Shown here: piece after piece, positions 23,613-30,738 of the stretch
Layout of the letters: each line of letters starts with the position of its first letter
Position numbering within the stretch: position 1 is the stretch's first letter
NCBI GenBank assembly: GCA_041907145.1
Contig: JAYRHW010000163.1
Location: 1-32,908, forward strand
DNA length: 32,908 nt
Source: JAFLCA01 sp041907145
Lineage (GTDB): Bacteria; Bdellovibrionota_C; UBA2361; JAFLCA01
Direction of reading: 5' to 3'
The notes under the pieces: model-generated
The model's input: only the letters and a program-made list of their open reading frames with translations
The model's database searches: none
What the model was told of the DNA's origin: nothing
Translations under genes and position numbers: made by a program

Positions 23613-24755
23613 TTAGCGCCTTGAAAACTGCTCGGCGTTTTTCTTGGCAGGTTCTAGAGAAGGATCGAGCCTCATCGCCGCGCTAAACTCGCGGGTAGCT
23701 TCGTCCGTCCTGCCTAGACGCTGATAGAGTACCCCCAGGTTATTATGCGCCGCAGCATTCATCGCATCTAACTCTAGCGATCGGTGGAGTGATTCCTCCG
23801 CTTCCTTGTACTTACCAAGCTCCAACTGCGACCAGCCCAGCACCCCAAAAGCCCAGGCGCTCTTGTTGTCGAGATCGGTTGCGCGCTTCAGCACTTCCTC
23901 GGCCAACCCCTCTTGTTTCTTATTAATCAGAACAACGCCGAGATTGACCTGGGAAGCGATGTTCTTCCCGTCAATCTGCACGGCCTTTCGCAGAGCTAAC
24001 TCAGCCTTGTCATAGTCCCCAAGCTTTTCATAAACCACTCCCAGAGCCTGGTGAACTTCCGGATCCTGCGGCTTTAGCTGTGCGGCCTTAGCCAGAGCCC
24101 GGGCGCTATTATCAAGGCGTCCCACCTTCTGATAGGCGAGGCCAGCATAGAACAGAGATTCAAAGTGAGTAGGCTCGATAGCCAAAACCTTCTCGTAAGC
24201 AGTAATGGCGGAATCGGATTTCCCCTGGCGGTCATAGATCACCGCAATGTTGAAATGAGTGACAAGGTTGTTCTCATCTATACTGCGAGCTTTCATGAGC
24301 GTCTCCAGCGCCTCATCAGCACGCCCTCTACGTTCCTGCACCACCGCCATCCCCTGCAGCGCGGCCACTGAACGCGGGTCGAGCTCGATCGCTTTGGTGA
24401 ACGACTCTCCGGCTCCATCGATATCGTTGCTCTCAAGTTTAGTGCGGCCCAGTGCCACTAAGAAGTTTGCATCGGGTTTTAGTTCCACGGCCTTCTGAAA
24501 CGCGGCGATCGCATCGGCGAGCTTGCCCTGTTTCGACAAAACAATACCCAAATTATGATGAGCTTCTGCCATATTCGGACAGCTCTGCAGAGCCTCCCGG
24601 TACAACCGCTCCTCCTCGCCTGAGCCGTCACTGAGAGTTACCCCCTGCTTTACCAGTCGACCAGCGGCTACGCAGTCCTGATCGGCTGCGCTCACCGTTC
24701 CGGCAGGAATAAGCACGAGAAAAGCAGATGCAAGAAGAAATTTGCTCATCGACAT
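23613..24755 (-). CDS. Secreted TPR-repeat protein
   Basis: This 380-aa protein carries a signal peptide (cut after VSA, about residue 23) and then about ten tandem 34-residue TPRs covering most of the chain (NMAEAHHNLGIVLSKQGKLA, SWAFGVLGWSQLELGKYKEA and similar units), ending in FSRR. TPR arrays hold partner proteins; here in the periplasm. The frame is open up to 24863, but the ATG at 24755 (MSMSKFLLASAFLVL) gives the signal peptide and is preferred. It lies 13 bases after the aminotransferase stop, so the two are probably co-transcribed. No lipobox is seen. The partner is unknown. Confidence 0.75.
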   Translation of the reverse strand: MSMSKFLLASAFLVLIPAGTVSAADQDCVAAGRLVKQGVTLSDGSGEEERLYREALQSCPNMAEAHHNLGIVLSKQGKLADAIAAFQKAVELKPDANFLVALGRTKLESNDIDGAGESFTKAIELDPRSVAALQGMAVVQERRGRADEALETLMKARSIDENNLVTHFNIAVIYDRQGKSDSAITAYEKVLAIEPTHFESLFYAGLAYQKVGRLDNSARALAKAAQLKPQDPEVHQALGVVYEKLGDYDKAELALRKAVQIDGKNIASQVNLGVVLINKKQEGLAEEVLKRATDLDNKSAWAFGVLGWSQLELGKYKEAEESLHRSLELDAMNAAAHNNLGVLYQRLGRTDEATREFSAAMRLDPSLEPAKKNAEQFSRR

Positions 24756-24768
24756 CTCAACATACAAA

Positions 24769-25971
24769 CTACACCGCCACGTCCGATCTTGATTCCGGAG
24801 TACATATCGACTGCATTCGCTCCAGAGCCACTCGAATCCTCTCCTCCGGCAACACTGCAGCAAATCGCAGATATGAATCGAAACCAGCCCCGAACAACTC
24901 TCCGGGCATCGCCACTACGCCTGCCTCGCGAACTAACCTTTCAGCGAGTGCTCGCGATCCAATTCTTAAGTGGCTAGGCACCTGCGCCCACACGCAAGCT
25001 CCTGCGGTTGGACGAGTCACGGACCAGCCCAATCTAGACAGCCCGGTAGCTAAGGTATTACAACGATTATTGTATTGGGTGAGTATCGGTTTGACCAGAT
25101 CATCTTTAGCTCCGAGGGCATGACTAGCCGCAGCCTGTAGCGGAAGGAAAATCCCATAATCGACATGGGACTTGAGCCGCGTAACTTGCCTGATAAGCCT
25201 GGATTCCCCCGCTAACGCGGCCACCCGCCACCCTGGAACTGAGTAGGCCTTGGACAGACTGTAAACCTCCGCCGCCTGTCCCTTCAGCGCCGATTCGCTG
25301 AGAAGACTTACGGAGTCATGGTCATAACTCATCTCGCCGTAGACGAAATCATTGATAACAAAAACCTGCCGCGATGAGATTTCCCTCCCCAGGGCGCGGT
25401 AAAATGGGGAACCAACCACGCGCCCAGTCGGGTTGTGCGGGAAATTGAGCAGCAGAATCTTGGCGCCTGTCTCGCGCAGTCGAGCGGATATATGTCCCGC
25501 CAGTGCCTCTTCATCTGCCTCAAAACGGAAAAATGCGGCAGCAAGGCCGGCTAGTCGAATCGCCGAGAGGTGCGCAGGATATTCCGGCTCGGCGAGCAGG
25601 ACCGTGTCTCCCCGGGATGCAAGGCAGATCAAGGAATCGAGAATTGCATCTTTAGTACCCATGGTGACGCAGAGGTCGTGCTCGGGATCCAAGTTCACCG
25701 AGAAGCGCCGCGCATATTTCTGAGCGAAGCTCTCACGCAGTTTTCTAATACCGCGAGAAACCGCATACCGGTGGTTAAACGGTTTCAACGAGGCCTCAAC
25801 CAGCTTGTCAATCATGACACGTGGAGGCGGAATATCGGGGTTAATCATCGAAAGATCGAATAGCTCCGCCCCTCGGCTGAGCCGTTCCTGCTTTACCGCC
25901 TGCAAAGCGCTCAAGCGATCATGCTCTAGCCAACCAAGCTCGGGACGAAATAATTCCAACGACTCGTACAT
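24769..25971 (-). CDS. PLP-dependent aminotransferase class I/II
   Basis: This 400-aa fold-type I aminotransferase transfers amino groups between an amino acid and a 2-oxo acid. PLP contacts are visible: N180 in NFPHNPTG, D208 and Y211 (INDFVYGE), the Schiff-base K241 in YSLSKAYSVPGWRV, and R249. The C-terminal LRFAAV segment carries the substrate-binding Arg of the family. The overall pattern resembles AlaC/LL-diaminopimelate-aminotransferase-like enzymes, but the substrate cannot be fixed from sequence. It heads a two-gene unit with the TPR gene and diverges from the histidine kinase gene. Confidence 0.85.
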   Translation of the reverse strand: MYESLELFRPELGWLEHDRLSALQAVKQERLSRGAELFDLSMINPDIPPPRVMIDKLVEASLKPFNHRYAVSRGIRKLRESFAQKYARRFSVNLDPEHDLCVTMGTKDAILDSLICLASRGDTVLLAEPEYPAHLSAIRLAGLAAAFFRFEADEEALAGHISARLRETGAKILLLNFPHNPTGRVVGSPFYRALGREISSRQVFVINDFVYGEMSYDHDSVSLLSESALKGQAAEVYSLSKAYSVPGWRVAALAGESRLIRQVTRLKSHVDYGIFLPLQAAASHALGAKDDLVKPILTQYNNRCNTLATGLSRLGWSVTRPTAGACVWAQVPSHLRIGSRALAERLVREAGVVAMPGELFGAGFDSYLRFAAVLPEERIRVALERMQSICTPESRSDVAV

Positions 25972-26022
25972 ACTTCCTCGACTAGCGGCCCAAAAGTGGC
26001 CGCAACCCTATCGTAGTGGACC

Positions 26023-26037
26023 TGAAGTTATACTTCA
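26023..26037. promoter_or_regulatory. Perfect inverted repeat in the divergent aminotransferase/kinase region
   Basis: TGAAGT-TAT-ACTTCA is a perfect 6+3+6 inverted repeat between the aminotransferase start (25971) and the kinase start (26096). A second pair, GCGGCC and GGCCGC separated by 7 bases, lies at 25985-26003. The placement fits an operator for one or both divergent genes. Confidence 0.4.
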
Positions 26038-26095
26038 ATCACGACGCTTATATCATTTCGGGAGTATTTGTAATCCGCTACGATCAAGGCCACGT

Positions 26096-27091
26096 ATGCC
26101 AGAATCCGCACTACTCCAATACGCCGCTGCTGCCGCCGATCCGGTAGTTCTGCTCTCTGATACCGGCTCGATTCTTTGGAAGAATAAGTCTTATGATCAG
26201 CTGGCCTCGCGCTGCGATCCCCCAGGTCCGCTCGCCACCGCCACCCTGCAAAGAATCACCAAGACCACGCACTATTCAGTACTTTCTATTTCAATGCTCA
26301 GCCGCGGCAAGGAAGAGCACCGCACCGCCCTTGTAGCCGACATTTCATCTGGCGATCCTGGCTCGGCGGCATTCTTGGTGACACTCAAGCCGACGGCATC
26401 CGATGAAAGCCGCTTGGCGGCGAGAGAGGAGCTTCTTGCCACCGTTGCGCACGATCTGCGCAATCCGATTGGCGCGATTTTCTCCTATGCCGACGCGCTC
26501 CTCGACACCACAGCCGGCGATGGACTCAAGGAACCTCAACGCGAAATCGTTCGACGAATTCGTAGCACTGCTGCCCGCTGCGTTGAGATGGTATTGAATT
26601 ACCAATTCCTATCTCAGTTAAAATTGAAAGGACTTCTCAAGGCCCGAACGGCCATCGACATAAATCAGATAGTTCGCTCCACAATCGAGTCGACTTTTCG
26701 AGACGACGCCCAAACAGCAAGCGTTACTACGGACTTATCCCCCAAAGTTCCAGCGATCTGCGTGGACACGGTGCATATCGAGCGCATCGTTTCGAATCTT
26801 CTTTACAACGCCCTCAAGTACACCCCGGCTAGTGGCTCCATTTGCATCAAGACCGAAGCTATCGGCAAGAGTGTTCAACTGATAGTCACCAATACGGGGG
26901 TGACAGTCCCTGAAGCTGAGCTGCCTCGGCTCTTTGACCGCTACCAGCGCGCCTCATCGAGCCAAGGAAAAGGCGGTTCTGGCCTCGGGCTCTATATCGT
27001 AAAATCCATCGCTGAGGCCAATGGCGGCAGCGTAGCAGTAACAAGCGACGCATCAACCGGCGTGCGGTTCACCGTCACATTCCCGATGTAA
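26096..27091 (+). CDS. Orphan histidine kinase
   Basis: This 331-aa kinase has an N-terminal PAS-like region (about 5-100, DPVVLLSDTGSILWKNKSY), a HisKA domain with the phospho-accepting H119 (TVAHDLRNPIGAIFSY), and a HATPase domain (about 185-331). The N box is N234-N238 (NLLYNALKYTP); the G1 box is NTG-VTVPEAE (266-) instead of DxGxG, and the G2 box GGSGLGLYIVKS is at 293-304. An Asn in the G1 position is tolerated in some kinases. No transmembrane segment is evident and no response regulator gene is adjacent. The frame is open back to 25805, but that stretch overlaps the aminotransferase; ATG at 26096 has AAGG 7-8 bases before it. Confidence 0.82.
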   Translation: MPESALLQYAAAAADPVVLLSDTGSILWKNKSYDQLASRCDPPGPLATATLQRITKTTHYSVLSISMLSRGKEEHRTALVADISSGDPGSAAFLVTLKPTASDESRLAAREELLATVAHDLRNPIGAIFSYADALLDTTAGDGLKEPQREIVRRIRSTAARCVEMVLNYQFLSQLKLKGLLKARTAIDINQIVRSTIESTFRDDAQTASVTTDLSPKVPAICVDTVHIERIVSNLLYNALKYTPASGSICIKTEAIGKSVQLIVTNTGVTVPEAELPRLFDRYQRASSSQGKGGSGLGLYIVKSIAEANGGSVAVTSDASTGVRFTVTFPM

Positions 27092-27099
27092 GGTGACCG

Positions 27100-27627
27100 C
27101 TACTGCTGAGGAAACGGCGCAATCAAATTGAAAAAGTAGACGGCCAGGCTAAGCTTGCCCTGCACGGAAATCTTCTCTGAGAGCATGCCAATTTGGGGAT
27201 TGAGATCTCCCGATGCAATCTTCAGCAGGGTGTTCTCGTGCAGATCGATAACACAATCGCCGGAAGACTGATCTGTAGGCTCCGCCTTCGGGGTCGCGCC
27301 TGTCCAGTCGAAGAGGAACTTCTCGTTACGTTCACGAAGCCGAACAACGATAGAGCCGGCCAAACACTCCTTCAGCCTGGCGCTGGAAAACTCCGCACGC
27401 TGGCGAAGTTCATCGGTCATAAGTTCACGTGCGTTATTGAAGTTTCTTCGGCGATCTCGGCGCTCACGCTGGCGCCGCTCCTCAGCCTCGTCCTCCTCGG
27501 AATCGTCTTCGGCCTCGGCACGTGAGGCTGTTTTGCCGCCTTTACCCTCAGTAACCTCAGGGGCCTCAGCAGTTTCGTCGGCGTCAGACTGTTCATTCAC
27601 TTCCGGGTCGTCGATTATATTGGACAT
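27100..27627 (-). CDS. SCP2-domain protein with charged N-terminal tail
   Basis: This 175-aa protein starts at the ATG at 27627. The first 60 or so residues are low-complexity: acidic (DDPEVNEQSDADETAEAPEV, EDDSEEDEAEE) and then strongly basic (RRQRERRDRRR). The remainder (about 70-175) looks like a sterol-carrier-protein 2 (SCP2) domain: IVVRLRERNEKFLFDW, DCVIDLHENTLLKIASGDLN and MLSEKISVQGKLSLAVYF. SCP2 folds bind lipids or acyl-CoA in a hydrophobic tunnel. It is convergent with the kinase gene, 8 bases apart, and divergent from coaE. No partner is evident. Confidence 0.68.
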   Translation of the reverse strand: MSNIIDDPEVNEQSDADETAEAPEVTEGKGGKTASRAEAEDDSEEDEAEERRQRERRDRRRNFNNARELMTDELRQRAEFSSARLKECLAGSIVVRLRERNEKFLFDWTGATPKAEPTDQSSGDCVIDLHENTLLKIASGDLNPQIGMLSEKISVQGKLSLAVYFFNLIAPFPQQ

Positions 27628-27712
27628 ACGCAATGCTTCTCTCTATAGATCAATGGTTTGCATCGTAGACCGAGAGGCTACCTCAAATCGGCGCTCTTGA
27701 CCAACTTCTACT

Positions 27713-28345
27713 ATGGGCTCGGACCAACGCCATAATCAGTCCCCCGTAATTGGACTTACAGGGTCAATCGGAACCGGCAAAAGTGCTGCCGCAAGCGACT
27801 TGGAATCGCTGGGAGCGAAGATAATAGACGCGGATGTTCTGGCCCGAGAAGTCGTCGCCCCCGGTACCCCCGGCCTAGCACAGATTCGCAAGACCTTCGG
27901 GGATGCATTCATCGACCATTCAGGATCGCTTAAGCGCAAGGCTCTGGGTACACTTGTTTTTTCGGATCCGGCTGCCAAGTCTAAGCTCGAGGACATTCTT
28001 CACCCGCTTATTAGGAGTCGCTACCTGTCGCTCCTGGCTCAGGCCCAGAAACAGTCGCCTCCACTGATTGTCTATGTGGTGCCGCTGCTGTTCGAATCTC
28101 GCTTCGCCTACCCGGAACTCGATGCTATCGTAGTTGTGTCCGCGTCTGCCGAGAACAGCCTCGCTCGCATTATTGCTCGCGACGCCTGCTCCAGAGAAGA
28201 CGCGGAGCGTCGTTTGCGCTCCCAGCTTCCGATTGCACAAAAGACTGCTAAGGCAGATTTTGTTTTGCAGAATGATGGAACGAGAGAGGAGCTCAGGGCT
28301 CAGGTAGTGAAGCTCTTCAATAAGTTTACCAAACAAGCAGTCTAA
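27713..28345 (+). CDS. coaE: Dephospho-CoA kinase
   Basis: CoaE performs the last step of coenzyme A synthesis, phosphorylating dephospho-CoA at the 3'-OH. The 210-aa protein has the P-loop GSIGTGKS (17-24), the DAD of the substrate site (D39/D41, IIDADVLAREVV) and the lid region RDACSREDAERRLRSQLP with RRLRSQ. Length fits the family (about 200). It is divergent from the SCP2 gene and is followed after 12 bases by the O-antigen-ligase-like gene, with an SD lying in a small hairpin over the coaE stop. Confidence 0.92.
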   Translation: MGSDQRHNQSPVIGLTGSIGTGKSAAASDLESLGAKIIDADVLAREVVAPGTPGLAQIRKTFGDAFIDHSGSLKRKALGTLVFSDPAAKSKLEDILHPLIRSRYLSLLAQAQKQSPPLIVYVVPLLFESRFAYPELDAIVVVSASAENSLARIIARDACSREDAERRLRSQLPIAQKTAKADFVLQNDGTREELRAQVVKLFNKFTKQAV

Positions 28346-28356
28346 GGAAGTTTCCT
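28345..28356 (+). promoter_or_regulatory. Small inverted repeat around the ribosome binding site of the ligase-like gene
   Basis: AGGAA (28345-28349) pairs with TTCCT (28352-28356), with a 2-base centre. The left arm overlaps the coaE stop codon (28343-28345) and the AAGGAAG ribosome binding site for the ATG at 28358. Ribosomes finishing coaE would open it, suggesting translational coupling. Confidence 0.3.
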
Positions 28357-28357
28357 G

Positions 28358-29983
28358 ATGTCCAATGCGGAGTCTCCGATAATCGCAATTGCTGAGGCTG
28401 AAATCATCTCCGAGCGCCCCCTCGATGGTCTGAGCAGTGGTCCGCAGTCGCTGCCCTCGGCGCTTGTTCGCGCAGTTCGCTTTAGCATCGCAGCTGGGTT
28501 GTTGGTGTTCCCATTATGCTTTGGTGGTGTTCATGAGTCAGTGTACCTGCCTGTCATGACACTCTGCTTCGTCTTGACCTCGCTTTTATGCTTCTCAGGT
28601 CAGCCGGCGCTTCGGGAAACATTCTCCGCCCACAGCTTAAGTCGCCAAATTCTTGCCCTACTTGCTTTCTTCGCCCTCTATTGCCTGCTGCAAGGCCTGT
28701 TCTTTAGTGCGCTTTCGGGGCACAGCTCCCCTCTGGGAGCTTCCTCCCGCTTGCCCGACCTCCCGGCGTATATTGGCGCAGTGCTTAGTATCGCGATGTT
28801 TATCGCGAGCTTCATGTTAGTTCGCACGCTATTACAGGTGGTACCCCGCTTCCACAACGAGCTTCTTATGTGGATTCGTGCTGGTGGCGTCATTGTTGCG
28901 TTAGTCGCCCTGTCACACTGGTTCTATGACAACGGGCGCCTCTTTTGGATATTTGAACCTAATAACATTCAGATCACTGAACGCGCCCGATGGCCGTTCG
29001 TTAATCCAAACCACCTTGGACATTTCCTTATCCCGGTGTTTTTCTTGCTCCTCGCCCAGATCTCGGCCCAGCTTCAAAAATTCCGCGAGCTCTATCGCGA
29101 AGATCGAGCTCGCGACCGTCGAACAGTCTCGGCGATCGCGCAGAGCACTCGGCTGCAGCGCAAGATCATGAAAATTGCTTTTAGCTCGAGCTTCACGCTT
29201 GCCGTGCTGTTGTGCATTTTCGGAACCCTCTCTCGAGGAACGTGGCTGGGGCTCGCGGTGGGGTCGCTGCTATATTTCGCCTTCAGCCGTCACTTTGCCC
29301 CCAAGTCAGTGAGCAATGATGCCTCGCCGGGCGCACAGCTCCCGCGACGACGTAGCAGCGGCATGGGCCGCTCCACCTTGCGCTCTCACCGAAACGGGTT
29401 TTCCCTTGAGCCGATAGTCTCCGCTATGTCCAAGCTTGGCCGCCCTTTGCTCGTTGTCCTTTCACTTTGTTTAGTTGGTTTCTTTCTGAGTGAGCGAGGA
29501 AGAGACCTTGTCGCTGAGCGTATCGATTATGGACTACTCTACTCGCGCGATGACATGCGCTGGCAAATGTACGAGGACAGTTTGCCCTTGCTTAAACAGC
29601 ATGCCTTGTTGGGTGTTGGCCTCGGCGGATGGGATAAGGAGTACCAGCTCCTAAAGACCCCTCTGTTATCCGGGCTTGCTCCGGTATACCTACACTCCGA
29701 CCCTTACCAGCTATTGATCGAGTGCGGAATTCTTGGCATTGCCCCAATACTTGTCTTGGTGGCCTTGCTCTTTTCAAGGACACGTTCCCGAATTCGAGCT
29801 CTCTCCGCGTCCAACTCCGAGCAGGCCACCCGGATGGCAGCCCTGCTAAGCGCCCTTCTCGCCTTCGGTACAGCGTCCCTTCTGGACTTCCCTTGGCGTA
29901 TGCCAGCCATCCTGTTTCTTTGGAGCTGCCTACTGGCCTTAACATCGTTCTATAACGACGAGATATACGTCTCGCGGCGTTAG
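28358..29983 (+). CDS. O-antigen ligase-like membrane protein (Wzy/WaaL family)
   Basis: This 541-aa protein has about 12 hydrophobic helices and a long cytoplasmic or periplasmic loop around 235-350. The Wzy_C region (about 400-480) contains HALLGVGLGGWDKEYQLL and PVYLHSDPYQLLIECGILG, which matches the conserved segment of O-antigen ligases and polymerases; FGTLSRGTWLGLAVG (about 287-301) is another family trait. Such enzymes polymerise or transfer polysaccharide from undecaprenyl diphosphate to lipid A or a protein at the outer face of the inner membrane. Substrate cannot be assigned. It follows coaE closely (12 bases), and the region downstream has more envelope-polysaccharide genes. Confidence 0.8.
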   Translation: MSNAESPIIAIAEAEIISERPLDGLSSGPQSLPSALVRAVRFSIAAGLLVFPLCFGGVHESVYLPVMTLCFVLTSLLCFSGQPALRETFSAHSLSRQILALLAFFALYCLLQGLFFSALSGHSSPLGASSRLPDLPAYIGAVLSIAMFIASFMLVRTLLQVVPRFHNELLMWIRAGGVIVALVALSHWFYDNGRLFWIFEPNNIQITERARWPFVNPNHLGHFLIPVFFLLLAQISAQLQKFRELYREDRARDRRTVSAIAQSTRLQRKIMKIAFSSSFTLAVLLCIFGTLSRGTWLGLAVGSLLYFAFSRHFAPKSVSNDASPGAQLPRRRSSGMGRSTLRSHRNGFSLEPIVSAMSKLGRPLLVVLSLCLVGFFLSERGRDLVAERIDYGLLYSRDDMRWQMYEDSLPLLKQHALLGVGLGGWDKEYQLLKTPLLSGLAPVYLHSDPYQLLIECGILGIAPILVLVALLFSRTRSRIRALSASNSEQATRMAALLSALLAFGTASLLDFPWRMPAILFLWSCLLALTSFYNDEIYVSRR

Positions 29984-30001
29984 ATTTCGGAACAATGTAT
30001 C

Positions 30002-30033
30002 GGGCTACGAACATCTAATTTTCTTGGTAGCCC
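30002..30033 (+). repeat. Inverted repeat after the ligase-like gene
   Basis: GGGCTAC (30002-30008) and GTAGCCC (30027-30033) form a 7-bp stem with an 18-base loop, 18 bases after the ligase-like stop. No T-run follows, so it is only a weak terminator candidate. Confidence 0.3.
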
Positions 30034-30097
30034 CTGATCTATTCAAGGTTCTTTAGTTATTTCGGGTTTCTAACGATAATTATCTGGGGTATAAATT

Positions 30098-30121
30098 GCT
30101 TGGTAAAAGCGCCAAGCGCTT
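30098..30121 (+). promoter_or_regulatory. Two overlapping hairpins before the small secreted protein
   Basis: GCTTGG (30098-30103) can pair with CCAAGC (30112-30117), and AAGCGC (30107-30112) can pair with GCGCTT (30116-30121). The two structures share bases and so exclude each other. They lie 17-40 bases before the ATG at 30138. Such overlap is sometimes used for switching, but no other sign supports it. Confidence 0.25.
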
Positions 30122-30137
30122 CTGCAGAGAACTACTC

Positions 30138-30614
30138 ATGAAAATAAATATCAGGATTTCCCTCACCGTCGCCGCTGTACTGCTGGCGTTTAATGTTTCT
30201 GCGGTATCGGCAGACGAGATCACCATTCAGGACACTAGCGGATTTACTCGAGCGTCCTCGAATGTTGATGGAAAGGGAAAAGTCGAATTTTCAGTTGCTG
30301 CCCTAGGCGGCTCAGCTGCTGACGGCATACCAGTTACTCTCACAAATGCCGCAACGGGAGAGATCCTTACCGGAACCTCGGCTAACGGATTGGTCGCTTT
30401 CGAAGGAATATCTGGTGGAGTGTGGACCGTGTCCACATCTGCGCAGGGAATTACCTTTACGAATGTGATGATTATCGGTGCTGCTACTGGCGGGGGAATT
30501 GCTGGAGCTGGCGCCCTTGTCCCCGCTCTCCTTATCGGGGGAGGCGCTACCGGGGCTGCCATCGCTATAGACAACAGCGGCAATAATAACAACGAGATCT
30601 CCCCGGCTTCCTAG
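30138..30614 (+). CDS. Small secreted protein with Ig/CarboxypepD-like domain and Gly-rich tail
   Basis: The 158-aa protein starts at the ATG at 30138 with a signal peptide (cut near residue 25, AVSA-DE). Residues about 45-105 (VEFSVAALGG, GIPVTLTNAATGEILTG, TSANGLVAFEGISGGVWTVS) resemble a small beta-sandwich of the carboxypeptidase-regulatory type. Residues 110-145 (MIIGAATGGGIAGAGALVPA, LLIGGGATGAAIAI) form a Gly-rich hydrophobic stretch, followed by a polar Asn-rich tail DNSGNNNNEISPAS. That arrangement looks like a C-terminal membrane anchor or sorting tail. An earlier in-frame ATG-like start at 30096 would add 14 residues and spoil the signal peptide. An intrinsic terminator follows. 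Confidence 0.6.
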   Translation: MKINIRISLTVAAVLLAFNVSAVSADEITIQDTSGFTRASSNVDGKGKVEFSVAALGGSAADGIPVTLTNAATGEILTGTSANGLVAFEGISGGVWTVSTSAQGITFTNVMIIGAATGGGIAGAGALVPALLIGGGATGAAIAIDNSGNNNNEISPAS

Positions 30615-30638
30615 CCAATTGTGGCCGTTTGAGATCTT

Positions 30639-30665
30639 AAAAAACCCTGCTTCGGCGGGGTTTTT
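30639..30665 (+). terminator. Bidirectional Rho-independent terminator
   Basis: AAAAAACCCTGC, the tetraloop TTCG, then GCGGGGTTTTT form an 11-bp stem with a T-run on the plus side and an A-run on the left that gives a T-run on the minus strand. It lies between the convergent small secreted protein gene and the UDP-sugar dehydrogenase gene and can stop transcription from both sides. Confidence 0.9.
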
Positions 30666-30738
30666 ATTTGGCGATAGCGCATCCGGGAATAGCAACAGGT
30701 CGCACCAGAAACGTATTTCCGCAGGTGCTTTTAATTAA

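Noticed and set aside
25805..26095. Upstream extension of the histidine kinase frame
   Set aside because: It lies over the start of the aminotransferase gene, has low-quality composition, and the PAS-like protein begins naturally at the ATG at 26096.
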